Origin: Powellomyces hirtus
Taxonomy: Eukaryota; Chytridiomycota; Chytridiomycetes; Spizellomycetales; Powellomycetaceae
Direction: 5' to 3'
Length of the DNA: 64,000 bases
NCBI GenBank assembly: GCA_025526995.1
Contig: JAHLKG010000014.1
Span: forward strand, 124,001-188,000
The notes beneath the pieces are model-generated. The model worked only from the letters and a program-made list of their open reading frames with translations, was not told the DNA's origin and did no database searches. The position numbers and the translations under genes were made by a program. Below, piece after piece: positions 21,706 through 33,371 of the stretch. Every line of letters starts with the position of its first letter. Position 1 is the first letter of the stretch.

Positions 21706-23119
21706 ATGGACTTTTCCGTCTTTGTAGCAAACACACCGGTGTTTGACAAATCAATATGGCAGCTGTGGTTGTTTGGCCTCACGGGTATGTGCTTTATTCC
21801 GACCTCTCTCTTTGGAAGAAATGCCGCTCCGGTGGACACAGAACAGACACCTATGACGAACGTCCTCCTCCTGCGGAAGGAGGCTGCCTCTTCTACCTGA
21901 TTTGAAGAGGAATTGTCTAGCTGTTTCTGACCTGCCTCTTGACCCCCTTCTATAGTCGAGCAATCCACAGCGTTCATGTGCAAAAGGCGCCCCAACCTCC
22001 AATCCAGTCCACTCGCCCTCCGGCACTACATCATGTCGCAATACCGAACCTACGATCTCCTCGAACCGCACCTGCATCGCCCAAAACACCTCCTCCATAA
22101 CACCAACCTCCTCTTCCCAATATCCGCGACCACGCGCACGTATCTCATTGAAACGTTCTACTCATTTCACCCGTCTGTCATGCGACACGTTCTTGGCAAA
22201 AAGTTCTCGTCGAGAGTTAGGAAGGATTTGGAAGATGTTTGTGCAAAGACGAATGTTCCAATTGGAGGCTGCCGACGCATGTTTGATAACTTCAAACGCG
22301 TCGTGAAAGTCGTTGAGGATGCGGAGCGGGATGTCGGCGCAGTCGTGGCGAAAGAGTTCCTCTTGCCCAGGCCTTTGGCAGAGTGAGTAGGGCGGAGAGC
22401 GATCCTAGTGCAACTTTTGTCTGTGTGTGTGCAGATGTTGATTACTGCTATACCGTCCTGTGATCAACAGCCAATATGCGCACATCATCTTCATCAACAA
22501 CTACCGCCTCGACACATTCAAGCGCAAACTAACCTATCTCAAATTCTCCGATTTCGAATATGGTAAGTATCACCCTTTCCCTTTCCCTCTGAAGCACCGT
22601 CCCACCCCACTTGATTGATCCCTTTGGTTCCACCCAGTCGCCTCCATCTTCATGACAAACTTCACCCACCCCACCACGCCGATTCTCGACGATCTCGACG
22701 CAACTCTTTCCCAAGACGCGCGTGACATCAAGTCCATCCTGTTTACTCAAAAGGGCCTCCTCGATGACTACCGCACCCTCGTCGCATCGAAAATGTCACC
22801 CGTGCCCGCCAATTTCTCCGATAGCACTTTTAAAACCATCCTTCGCGGCGTCCTCGTCGTCGGTGCGGGTCTCGCCCACCGAAAGGAGTTGCGCGACGTG
22901 TTTGTCACGATCCAGGAACGCGTCGTCGATCCTGCCCTCGTGGCCGGCTGGAGCGTCACCGATCTTGACGTGTTTTTGAACACGGTCAAGAACATGTTTG
23001 TGGAACTGAGGCCACTTGACCCGCAATTGAGGAAACGCTATGCGAAATCGGTGCAGAGACTGTTTGAGAGCTTGAGACTGGCGGCGGTGAGGTTTTATGA
23101 AGCGGGTCAATCAATATGA
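21706..23119 (+). CDS. FIBP: FIBP-like protein (acidic FGF intracellular-binding protein family)
   Basis: Four exons (21706-21784, 21956-22382, 22471-22562, 22638-23119) give 359 residues, close to the ~360 of human FIBP. The N-terminus (MDFSVFVANTPVFDKSIWQL) aligns with the conserved FIBP start. YRTYDLLEPHLHRPKHLLH, VLGKKFSSRVRKDLEDV and GCRRMFDNFKRVVKVVED match the family core, and FINNYRLDTFKRKLTYLKF matches its middle. In animals FIBP binds intracellular FGF1, but its wider cellular role is unclear; a fungus has no FGF, so an older function is implied. Its strictly conserved length argues for a functional gene. It is convergent with the delta-COP gene. Confidence 0.88.
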
Positions 23120-23300
23120 CGCGGACAACGTATGCGCCCCACCCCACCCATCACATCATGTAAATACACTACTTTTTCTTGGCTTTTTACTGAATACTGT
23201 CCCATTTTCCTTTGGGAAATGAACCACGACCCGCCACAAGTCCAGCGCGAACTGTCTTTTGAGAGGCTATTCAGTCCGAGTTCAATTACACATGTATTCT

Positions 23301-25664
23301 TTATACTACAGAGTAATCTTCCGTCAACAGGACCGTTTCCTGGGAGAACAGCGTAGCGCTTCCATCCACACCGGTGATATCCTGGACCTTATAGTCAAAA
23401 AGAAAAAAGCGTTAACCACCAGCACCTCACTGACAGCTGGACAATGTTAGCTTTCCTACCCCAATGTTGCAGTAGGTTTTTTTGGAGGTAAACGAGACAC
23501 GGATTGGGAAAAAGGCACCGGCGTCGTCACCCTGTGCGCTGAATTCGAGGACCCCGCTCTTGTTGCTTTGGTCGATGATGGGAAGCTGCCACTGGATGAA
23601 TTTGCGGGCCCGGTCGATTTCGTACTGACCTTCGACGTCGCCGACGGTCGGCGGGGCGTTGCCACTGTTAAGAAAAAAAGAGAGTGGTTGGCATACGCGG
23701 GTGGGATGCCGCTTTTTTTTTTTAAGAGACTCACGCGTAAGGAATAGATATGATGACATCGTGAAGTTCCAAAGTGTCGCTTTGGAGCTCATATTCGATG
23801 TTCACGTCGCAGGTGCCGTTGCCAGAGGGGGATGGCCAGCAGTTGACTTTGCAGAAAGAAAAGACAAGGCGGGACGAGGAGCGAAAATAAGGAGAAGAAC
23901 GTCGATAGGCAGGCATGAGAGGAGGCGATATATGACAGGGCCTTTTTCTTCTTTGCACTTACTCGCCAGCGGCATCAAGCTTTCGTCTTTGGTGACAAAG
24001 CGCCATTTGAGAATCCCCAGAGACTGGTTGGTTGGGAAAGGCCTGCTGGGGTCACGAAGTCCAAGAATGCTGTTGTCGGCAAACAGTTTCTTGTCGACGT
24101 TGGGATGCGTCTACGCAGAGAGGGAACAAGCAACATTTACAGTCAAATATGCGATCTGCGACAGAGAGACCTCTTGTATCAAGGGTGAGACTGTGAGACG
24201 TTACTTCCTACCTTGTATTGAACATTGGGGTCCTGCTTCATGTCAAGGGCAACGCGGAGGTGCGCTCGTGACGGATCCGAGACTTTGAGCTGCATGTCTC
24301 CCTTGACTTCCATTGTCTGCAGGCCACCGTCGCGATTGGCGATGACAATGATCTTTTCTTCCAAGGCAACGTGAACGCTGACGGGGCGGCGAGATCCGTT
24401 TTAGAACTCGACAATCCCAAGAAGCAACCCCTTGGCCAAACTGCGGTCTGGACACTTTACCTCTCCGTTGATACAGCAGGGTGATGAACTGGGGCTGCGA
24501 AACCGCCAGCGTGTGTGACCGGACTCGGGAGCTGAGGGACAACGTCCGGAATGCCTTCGTCATGTTTGATGGTGTTGACGAACGCGCTATCGTTTTGCTT
24601 TCGGCCCAGCTGCATGCCCTTCCCACGCGCGGGTGCGCTGCTTGCAGCAACAGGACTGGTTTGTAAGAGACACCGGCAGGTTAGATCACATCGGCGCACA
24701 TACATGTGTCACATCAGGGCGCCAAGTACATACGCAGCGTAGGAGCTTCGATCGGGTTCCGGGGTCGACTGGCGAACAGCCTCGTACGGGCTTCCACTTC
24801 GGAAAGAGCCCGGTCCGGAACCACCATAGCCTCCGGTTCCACTGCCCCCGCTTCCATAACCGCCTGCACCAAAGCCACCAGAGCCACCACCCGAGTATCC
24901 CATCTTGGCCATTTCCTTCTTCTGCATTTCCATCATCTTGGCTTTCCTCTTTGCGTCCTCCTTGGCCTGCTTTTCCTGACTCTTTGCAATTTCTGCCTGG
25001 ACGCGTTCCTCGTGCGATTCCATTTCGGTGATGGTGCGAATCTGCGCCAAGTTGACGTTTTCGCGGTAGCCCAGGGAAATCACTTCGTCAAACACGTGCG
25101 CAAGCTCGAATGCTTGCAGAGCAATTTCACGTTCATTGAGAGACCGACAATAGTCGGAGATGAGCCGCGCGAAAAGATGCAGCGTGTTGATGTCTTGCAG
25201 GATGTTGGAATGCTTGTTGGTGACGAGAACCATATAGAGCTCGTCCAGTGGCTTTGCGTGACGGCATATCAGCCAAATACCGTAGCTACCCGCAGCAAGG
25301 CTCTATTGACGAGGCATACCTGGTACACGTATCGAACGGATTCCGTCTCCACAAACGTATGCTGACTATCTGCCGCACCAATCAGTTTCGGAAATGAGGC
25401 AAGGAGTCCCTCAATCCGCGACCGAGGCATTTCCACAAACTGACGCGACATGACCGCTGTGATGGAACGAGCACGCACAGACAATCACAACCTTACAATA
25501 AGCCACTGGTCCACGTCGAGAGCGAGAGAACCTTATCCAGGAGAGATCTACCTTTGCCTGCCTTTGTGCATATCGAAGCCGCAAGTACAACCTACAGCAA
25601 CGAGTGGACACCTGTAAGCACCGCAATATGATCCCGTCCTAGATGCTTTGTTCCAACGTACCAT
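23301..25664 (-). CDS. RET2: Coatomer subunit delta
   Basis: Ten exons (25662-25664, 25552-25591, 25320-25456, 25251-24734, 24655-24461, 24377-24212, 24110-23963, 23846-23735, 23664-23460, 23387-23301) give 536 residues. Delta-COP is part of the COPI coat for Golgi-to-ER retrograde transport. The longin-like N-terminus reads [13 protein letters not shown] then [20 protein letters not shown], followed by [20 protein letters not shown] and the [13 protein letters not shown] motif. A Lys/Met helical and Gly-rich linker leads to the C-terminal mu-homology domain ([39 protein letters not shown]). The first coding exon is just the ATG, followed at once by GTACGT. It diverges from the J-protein gene over 245 bp. 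Confidence 0.95.
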
Positions 25665-25909
25665 TGTGAAGGAAACAGATTTCTTTGAGAGGTCGGATAG
25701 TCTACTGCGGAGGTGTGGCGAGTGGAGAGGAGCCGGTAGAGTGGAGGAGACGTATAGGTTCTCACTCTGCCTGGTCCAATGCTGAAGAAGCTGCGAACCT
25801 GTCACCAGCTGTGACTGCGGCAAGCAAACCGAGCGCGTTCGTCAATTTTATGGCGTGGCTTCTTCAAGCATTCTAATTTACATTTCACACTACTTTGTCC
25901 ACCACCGCC

Positions 25910-27388
25910 ATGACATCGGCCGAAGAAGATTACTACGGCCTTCTGGAGGTGCCGTACGGAGCTACCGATGCCCAAATCCGAAAAGCATACCGGAAGCGTG
26001 CCCTCAAATTCCATCCTGATAAAGTTGGGCCGGACGATGCCAAGGCTGGTATGTTTTGTGAGGATGTTTGTGTCAAATGCAGGCCGAGATTCTAGGGACG
26101 ACTAGGGTGGGGGATAGGTGGGATTTGAATGTCGGAGTGCGGCGGGCCATGTTTGATGTGGCTGCGGAGTGGTGTGTTGGCAGCGGATAATGGAGAGCAT
26201 TCGAGATTCGCGGAGCGAACGGCGATAGAGGAGGATTTACCTATTGGACAATGGAGTGCCTAGCGGAACAGGGATCAAGTGCGCCCGAGTGCGTGCAACA
26301 AATGCATACATCCTTCTGTTGTGTTGTGCGCTCTAAACCTGTCTCTGAAGCGTGAATGATGGATCAGATGCCGGATGTTGAAGGGCGGACTGGTGTGGAT
26401 GGCAAAACTTGACGATTTGATTCCATCTCACCTTTTTCTCTTTTATCGCGCGCACAGCGCACATGTTCCACCTCCTTTCCGTGGCCTCCGACACGCTCTC
26501 GGACCCCGCCAAGCGCAGCGTTTACGATTCGCTGTACAAGGCGCGGATTGCCCAAAAACGCAAACTGGACGCCATGGACGCGTCTCTCCGACAAGCCCGG
26601 TCTGACCTGGAAGCGCGAGAAGGCGCCGCCAAGCGGGCAAAGGACACGGGCTTCGCAGCCGCCGTGCAGCGGCGCAACGAGATTGACCGGTTGCGCGAAG
26701 AGGGACTCAAGAAGGCGCAGGCGGCCGAAGAACAACGACGCCAGATGAGCACGGCCCACGTGCAAGAGGCGGTTCGAGAGGCGATGAGGCACCGCGTCGA
26801 GACGGCGGCAAGTGTCGCGGACTGTACGGTCAGAGCGAAATGGAAGACCCGGAATGTGACCTTCACAGTGGCGGATTTGCAAAACGCGTTTGGACGCTAT
26901 GGAAAGGTGGATAAGGTCATCATGAACAGCAAGGGCAAGGGATCAGCAATGGTCGTTTTCGAGTCCATATTTGATGCGGTACGTGTTCAATACACAGACA
27001 CCCCACACTCACTCCCACTCGTGTCCCTCAAAGGACCACGCATCGTGTTTTTACTTATCGAGACACTCCCACTTGTCCGTCCCAGCAATCAGCAATACGC
27101 GACCAATACTCGAAACACCTGCGAGACCTGCAACTCTCGTGGGCCAACGGATCCGAACCGTCCTGCCTTTCCACCACCCACCCCGCCACGCCACCACCAC
27201 CCTCCTCCACACCCACCTCCCAACCACAACCCTCAGCCAAACCCCCACCACCACCGAAACCAGCCCCAACACCTGCATCACACCCCCAACCGATCTTCAC
27301 ACCGGGCGGCTTTGACGACGACTATGAAGTGATCACGTTGATGAAGATGCGCCAGGCCGCGGCGGACAAGGCAAGCCTCGCGACGTGA
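25910..27388 (+). CDS. DNAJC17: DNAJC17/Cwf23-like J-domain protein with RRM
   Basis: Three exons (25910-26048, 26458-26978, 27086-27388) give 320 residues. Homologues (human DNAJC17, fission yeast Cwf23) are spliceosome-associated J proteins. The J domain is at the start ([20 protein letters not shown]) with its HPD at residues 35-37, split by a ~410-nt intron. An Arg/Lys/Ala-rich helical segment follows, then an RRM-like stretch ([20 protein letters not shown]) and a Pro/Thr-rich linker. The C-terminal family tail is [17 protein letters not shown]. That tail and the J-helix-RRM order distinguish it from other J proteins. Acceptor 27085 was chosen because only that frame gives [19 protein letters not shown] and reaches the tail. 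Confidence 0.9.
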
Positions 27389-28360
27389 TCCTCGACACAC
27401 ACGTGCCCCCAGCCAGCAGAATCTCGAACCACACTGTACATATATATATATCCCACGCCCATTTTCTCCCGTAGTGCAAATTTTGATTTTATTTCCATTG
27501 CGCTTCCTTTCTTTTGGACATGTACGATACGAGAGCGGGATATATACGGTTTCGTATTTGCTTCTCCCCTTGCTCCCTCTTGTTATCGCCCGCATGCAGT
27601 CACTACCGCATTGCCCCAAAACCGTTTCTCCCCTCCGCTTCTCAAGTCCTCGAGGTGTGGTGTCGTCCCCACCCGAAAAAAAAAAAACATGCTTCAGACA
27701 ATTAACATTTTTCTCTCCACAAGCGGGCGGGGATGTGTGTGCCCCCCACGGGGCGTATTTCATGAGCTCTGCATTTGCGTGCGTGGTCCCGTCGGTCGTG
27801 TCGACCACCCACCCACAAAACCCACAAAACCCTCTACGGCACCCCTAACCCGCACATTGCCGAATGCAGGCGGCTGGGTACATGTGTATGATACGATATT
27901 GTATGTACGTGTAACAAGGAAAAAGAAAGACGGGAAAACGTAGGGGTGCGGGTTTGGGAAGGGGGTTAGAGAGTCCGTGTCCCCGGGAAGATCGGAACCA
28001 AAAAATAGAATACAGGAACAAACATAGTGGGGGGTGGAGCCTCCAAAGAATATGGGGGGGGGGGGGGGGGGGGGGGTATAACAGAAACACGGGGAGGTGG
28101 TATGTGTGGGTGAGAAATGCAAAAAAAAGGGATCCGAACGGGATGCGATCAAACGGGAGATGAGAAGTGTTGTGGAACGGGAGGGGGTGCGGGGGTGTCG
28201 ATGCGCGAAATATGGAGAGTTGCGTGAATGCGTCAAGTGGCGAGAGGTGGGGTAGCTTGTGGCAGAGTTGCGTTGATGGCGAGGGGGGAGGGGGGGGTGG
28301 GCATATGTTGGGCAGGAGGGGGGACTGGCCACCCAGAATCGCATGGTGCTTCTAGGGTTT
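27389..28360. other. Gene-poor interval with long poly-G run
   Basis: This lies between the 3' ends of two convergent genes. It contains an AT microsatellite near 27440, an A-run near 27677 and a 23-G run at 28054-28076, and becomes G-rich toward 28330. No gene is seen. Confidence 0.45.
28054..28076 (+). repeat. 23-nt poly-G run
   Basis: An uninterrupted G run in the spacer between two convergent genes, among the longest homopolymers in the window. Confidence 0.9.
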
Positions 28361-30017
28361 CTAGGTAGGTAGCAGCCCGGGCATTTCGCGCACCGCGTCC
28401 ATCAGAGCCTTGAGGACTTTGTCGGGTCCGACGAGATAAAGGACACAGGTGCCATCCGTGATTCTCGCGAGGGATTCCTTTTCGGCGACCGGGGCCAGGA
28501 CGTGCGCGGCGGTGAGGTGGGTGAGAGCGCGGACGAGTTCGAGTTGTTCCGTTGCAGGGACCGGGGGGGCCGTGGCGGTGAGATGGAGGAGGTTGGTTTG
28601 CGGTGGTGGGCCGGTGGTGGGTGGGGCCAGATCCAGGGTAGGTCGTCGCCGATGGGGTGGTAGTGTGGTGGTGGTGGTGGTGGTGTTGTTGTTATTCGCA
28701 TTGGGCCTTCGAGGCGCACACCACAACAACCTCGATCCAATAACGTAGAACGGGTACTGCACACCGGCGAGGGACGCGATGCCGTTTTCGCTCAAGAGCG
28801 CAGCGGCGTCCTCTCCCGCACCCGCCCCCGCTCCGCCCGCACGTTCATTCTGCTTGCACAGTTTGCCGACGCGCCACTCATACACGCGGCCAATGCGTTC
28901 TCGCTCGACGCGTTTCTTGCCCTTCTTCTTGGTCCCGCGTTCAACCACGGTCGTGAGGTCCAGGGCGCCCGTCCAGTCGCGCTCGACGTATTTAACGACG
29001 CGGAGCTCGGTCGGGGCCGCGAAATAGAGTCTCGCATCTGTGGCGGCGTCGTCGGTAGTGTGCTTGTGGGTATTGCTGTTTGAGTGCGAAGAGAGTGTGG
29101 TGGCGGGGTCAACGAGGCGGTGCAGGATAGCCGCACCGGCAGTCGTGGCTTCGAATTCGCGTTTGCGTTCATTGCACTGCCGGACCGCATCCGCCACGCG
29201 CTTCTGGGCCGTGTCCACATGCGCGCACTCGGGGTGGTCGGGCGGGGTGACTTTGAGCAACTGGTCGACGAGCAGTTTGTATCGCGGCAGTCTTTGCACG
29301 GGGAGGATCAAGAAACTCTGGAGGTTGAGTTGCGACGCATGGAGAGGGTTTTGTTTGGCGTGGGTGGTGAATTGGCGGAATCGTTTCGCGAGCGGTTTGA
29401 GATGGGCGTGCCGTTTGTCGATGGACGATTTATGTTTTTTCGAGTTGTGGCTGTTGCTGCTGCTGCTGTGGGTATTGGAAGTGGAGCTGTTGGCGATGGA
29501 TTCAAGCAGTGTGATGAAACTCGTCGCGGCGTCAAACTTGTTGTAATACGTTTCGTACGCCTGCAGATGGGGCGCCATATCCACCAAAGTCTTCCCCAAC
29601 GCCTGCGTCGGGTCCTTCAATCGCAGTTCAAACTCGGGCAGGAGCTGTTCTTTATGGTACTTTAGCAGACTTTCCAGATTTCCAAAAACAAGCTCCATTT
29701 GGGTGTCGGTGAAGATGTGTTCTTGTTGCAGCGGGTGGAGGTAGAGCGTGACGAGGGCTTCGAGTTCGCGGACGTAAGTGCGTTCGGTCGTGACGATTTC
29801 CGCGATAACCTGGGTGCGGCGGTCGGAGACAGCAGTGTTGGCGGGTTCGGAAGATTTATTGGGATTGTGGTATTGGTTGTTGTTGACGCTCTTCTCAGGA
29901 TTCGGGGTGGTCGCGGGAACGACCGCGCTCGAAAGTAACGCGTTGACGGCACAGACCGGGTCCAACTTGGGAAGGGTCGGGGGCGGACCCAACAGAGTGC
30001 CAACTTCCGGTTGCGGT

Positions 30018-30053
<36 letters not shown>

Positions 30054-32353
30054 GTCAAGATAGTCGGGTCGTCCTGCGAGTTTCGCCGGGAAGAAGGTCC
30101 GACGAGATTGAGGTCATTGACGTCGCGGAGGTAGTTGAGGAGTCGATGGAGGTGAATGGCGTAGGCGGCGGATGCGGGGCTGCTGCGGGGACGGGAAATT
30201 GAGGTTAGGCCCGGGGGCACCAGGAGATCCGGGTCGCTGTAGTGTAGGCGGGTGAGGATCTCATGGGATTTCGCATCTAGGGTTACAGAGTCGGGATAAG
30301 TAGACGATCAAAACGGGATAGTAAAACGCTGCGCCCACTCACCATCCTCGACGCCCGTTCGGTTCTTGATCAACAAAGCCCTACGATCCACGTCTGCCAC
30401 GCCACTGTCAAACGAAGCCATGCTTTTCCGGTCCTCCTCGCTCAACTGCAGATTGGCGTCATCCATGCTCGTGTTGACTTCCAATGCGGCGTCATCTTTG
30501 CGTCGACCGCTCATTCCCGCCAAGATGGACTTGATGTTGCCCGCGCTTTGCTGCGCTTTCAGCACCGATGACGATGACGCAGCCGAGAAGGAGGGGTCGC
30601 GGGTCCTGCGGGAGGTGGTGAGAATCGGGTTCACAAGTTTGATGAGTGACTGCTCGATGGGGTTATCGTCCACAAGCAATTTCTGCAAGGTCGATGCAAC
30701 GGCGTGTAAAGCAGGAGGGAGAGTGCGGAGATAATTTGAGGAGAGGTCAAGGATTCTGAGATGGGCAAGCGTGGTGATGGCCGCGGGGGCAATTTCATAC
30801 AGCCTGTTTCTCGAGAGTCCGATGATCTCGACGTGTACGCACGCGCCCAATTCCGCCTCGAGCCGCTCGATGCCGTTTCCCGCCAGATAGAGCTCCTTGA
30901 GCCTGTTGAGGCGGCCGAGACCCGGGGGTACACTTTTGAGGAGGTTGTCGGAGAGGTCAAGCGTTCTGATATTGGGCATGTGGTCAAGGACCAAATCGGG
31001 GAGGTGGGTGAGTTTGTTGCGGGCGAGGAGGACGCGGGTGAGAACTCGGCAGTGGTCGGTGGAGAGGGTGGGGAGGGCGGTGAGGTTGCGTTTGGACAGA
31101 TCGAGGAAGGTTGGGAGGTGTGGAGATTTCGGGGATAAGGAAAGAGTGTGTTGCTGTGGGTGAAGGGTATTTGCGGCGGATTCATCGGGTTCGGACTCGG
31201 AGGAGAGTTCGGGGGAGAGGTTTTGAGGTGGTGAGGGCAACTCTTTACCATAGCGGCCGGAAGGGCGCCATTCGGCAGAGGACGCAGAGCTGAAGCTCCG
31301 GCGGTAGTCATTGACGGCACCGGGTTTGTCAGGGACAGGTGGGAGTGGTAGAGGACGGTAGCTCTGTTTCCTGGATGTGGACGGACGGACAGGCTGTGGT
31401 GGTGGCGGTGACGATAAACGTGCGGCCGCTTGTGCCGGAGTGTCTTTGAGCGACTCTTGCAGTTCCGCCAGCACGGCTGACGTTGAGGCAGAGATGTCTG
31501 CGTAGCCACCAGAAGAGTCTGTCAGGAACGAGGAGCCTGAGTCTCGGGAAGGTCGCGTCAAACTGGTTTGAAAGCGCTCTGACTTCGCGTCTGGATATCG
31601 TGGCGAGGTTACGGACGATTCTTTGGTGGTGGTGCTCTCGCCGTCAGAGTTCCGTTCGACAGCTTTCCAGAACTCGTCGCCGAAACTTTCGTCGCCTGTG
31701 GTACTATGCTCACTCGCAAAAGAAGATGTCGCTGCATCCGCATTCGCATTGGTCCTAGTGTTGATGTGATGCAATAGCGCGTCGTGGTATGCCACATTGG
31801 AAATGACGGACCCTATGATAGGCGGGGATTGTGTTTTTGGCTCATTGATTGCTGCTGGTTCAGATGGCAAGACAACGTCTGCGATGTCGCCGAGAAACTC
31901 TCCATCGGTGATAGGAATCATGGGTATCTCCAGCATCGTATTTCCGCGTCTAGAATAGCCATTCGCAGCCTCGCCATGATGGGTCCTGCTTTTGTCCAGC
32001 ACATTGGCGTCAACCGCCGCCGCCGCGACATGATTTTCCATGTGCTGCGAGTGGTGAGCCCTCTGCTGCAATCTTCCAACGATATGGTCCTTCTCCTTCT
32101 GCAACGGAACTGGCTTGATTGTCGCATTGACTTTAGGCAATGTTGACGGAGCTCTAACCCCTGGCGGACGCGCAGGCCGAGCGCCCCTTTGGACAGACGT
32201 GCAGTCCTTGTCGTCACCTGTCCTGATGCCGCGTCGTTGGTTGACCCGCTTCCAGGGCCGCTGGCCAATTGTCCACACGCTCCTCGCAGCAATCAGCGTC
32301 AGCACAACGTACAAGAAATTCCACATTGCGTCTACGCGTGGGCTTCTCGTCAT
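28361..32353 (-). CDS. Membrane-anchored leucine-rich-repeat RhoGEF (LRR-DH-PH)
   Basis: Two exons (30343-32353, 28361-30276) join in phase (EDDAKSHEILTRLHYS across the junction) into ~1308 residues. A signal-anchor span (MWNFLYVVLTLIAARSVW, ~res 10-29) leads to a long Ser/Pro-rich region. LRRs follow at ~410-575 (LDLSDNLLKSVPPGLGRLNR, LYLAGNGIERL), then a poly-Gln tract. A Dbl-homology domain lies at ~815-1040 (EIVTTERTYVRELEALVTLY, FLILPVQRLPRYKLLVDQL) and a PH-like region from ~1075 to ~1300. DH-PH proteins load GTP onto Rho GTPases, so the protein may couple LRR contacts at a membrane to Rho signalling. The frame also opens upstream to an ATG at 32653, which would add 100 residues and a second hydrophobic stretch; a TATA-like TATATAC at ~32690 makes 32353 my choice. 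Confidence 0.82.
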
Positions 32354-33134
32354 GCTCTTCCGAGGAGGAGGAGGAGGCCAAAGCAGTCGGAGTAGCGGGT
32401 GGTGGCGTTGTAGTGGGAGTGAACGGCGGAGGAAGAGTGTTTCCAGAAGGGCAATGAAGAGCGTCGAGGAGAGAAAGTAGAATGCAATGTAGCGAATGCC
32501 CTGTGGGATGCTGGGCACGGTCGAGTTTTTCGTTGAGCGGTTTGCCCGTGCTGGGCCAAATGTAGCTGTCAAAGTTACGCTTGCAATGGTCTTGGTATCA
32601 CATCTCGTGGATGGCGCTCGGGTGCATTCCGAGTCGAGAGCAGTATCTTGCATGCAGGACTCTATGGGGAGTGTGCAAGTGTTGTATATACCCACCACTA
32701 TGTGTGCTAATGGGCGCTGTGGACCTTTGCGATTATCGGGGGGTTGGGTAACGCCTCCGCTCTCATGTTACACAAGGCCGTTCAAGGGAGAACGGCCGTC
32801 AACACACTGTCAATCTAGACAGGCAACAGGAAGGTGACAGGCAGGCGACAGGCGCAGATACTAATTGTAGGGCGAGAGACAGAAGGAGCATATATGTAGC
32901 ATGCATGACAAATGGATAGAAATGGATAGAAATGGATAGAGTGTTTATCACCAAGTCACAAACGCAACTGGCAGCCACGAAGGGAGTCGCAGTCGGTCGT
33001 CGCAGTCGTCGGAAGAAGGGCAGCAACCAACCAACGTCACTTGCGAAGGGACATTCCTTCCATGGGGTTCCATGATGCAGCCTATTCCTAGGCACCCCAT
33101 CCTACATGCAGGCTCCGGTCTGCGCGTCACTCAG

Positions 33135-33265
33135 TGAGTCATTTCGAGTTGAATCCATTTCTCATGAAGTGACTGAAAGCGACCGGAGCCTTTTCAACCC
33201 TCCTGAGTGAGTGAAATGACCCTCCGCCCCAACAAACCAAACTGACTAACTGAGTGACTGACTCA
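33135..33265 (+). promoter_or_regulatory. Cluster of AP-1/Yap1-like sites upstream of peroxiredoxin
   Basis: Perfect or consensus bZIP sites lie at 33135-33141 (TGAGTCA), 33243-33249 (TGACTAA, reverse of TTAGTCA) and 33259-33265 (TGACTCA), with further TGACTGA near-matches between. The last is 14 nt before the TATA box. Yap1-family factors use such sites to induce peroxiredoxins under oxidative stress. The link here is inferred. Confidence 0.5.
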
Positions 33266-33278
33266 ATGACTGACCCCA

Positions 33279-33286
33279 TATAAAGG
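33279..33286 (+). promoter_or_regulatory. TATA box of the peroxiredoxin gene
   Basis: TATAAAGG lies 93 nt upstream of the start codon, followed by a pyrimidine-rich stretch typical of a fungal transcription start region. Confidence 0.7.
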
Positions 33287-33371
33287 CGGGCCCCTCTCTT
33301 CCGTCTTCCTCCTCCCATCTATCTATCTATCCATTCAACACTCTCTCACGCTCTCAACTCACTACTGCACA

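Larger units (their letters stand above)
32654..33371. promoter_or_regulatory. Divergent region upstream of the LRR-RhoGEF and peroxiredoxin genes
   Basis: It contains a triple AATGGATAGA repeat (32911-32941), several TGACTCA-type sites and, on the plus strand, the peroxiredoxin TATA box. No gene is seen. Confidence 0.5.
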
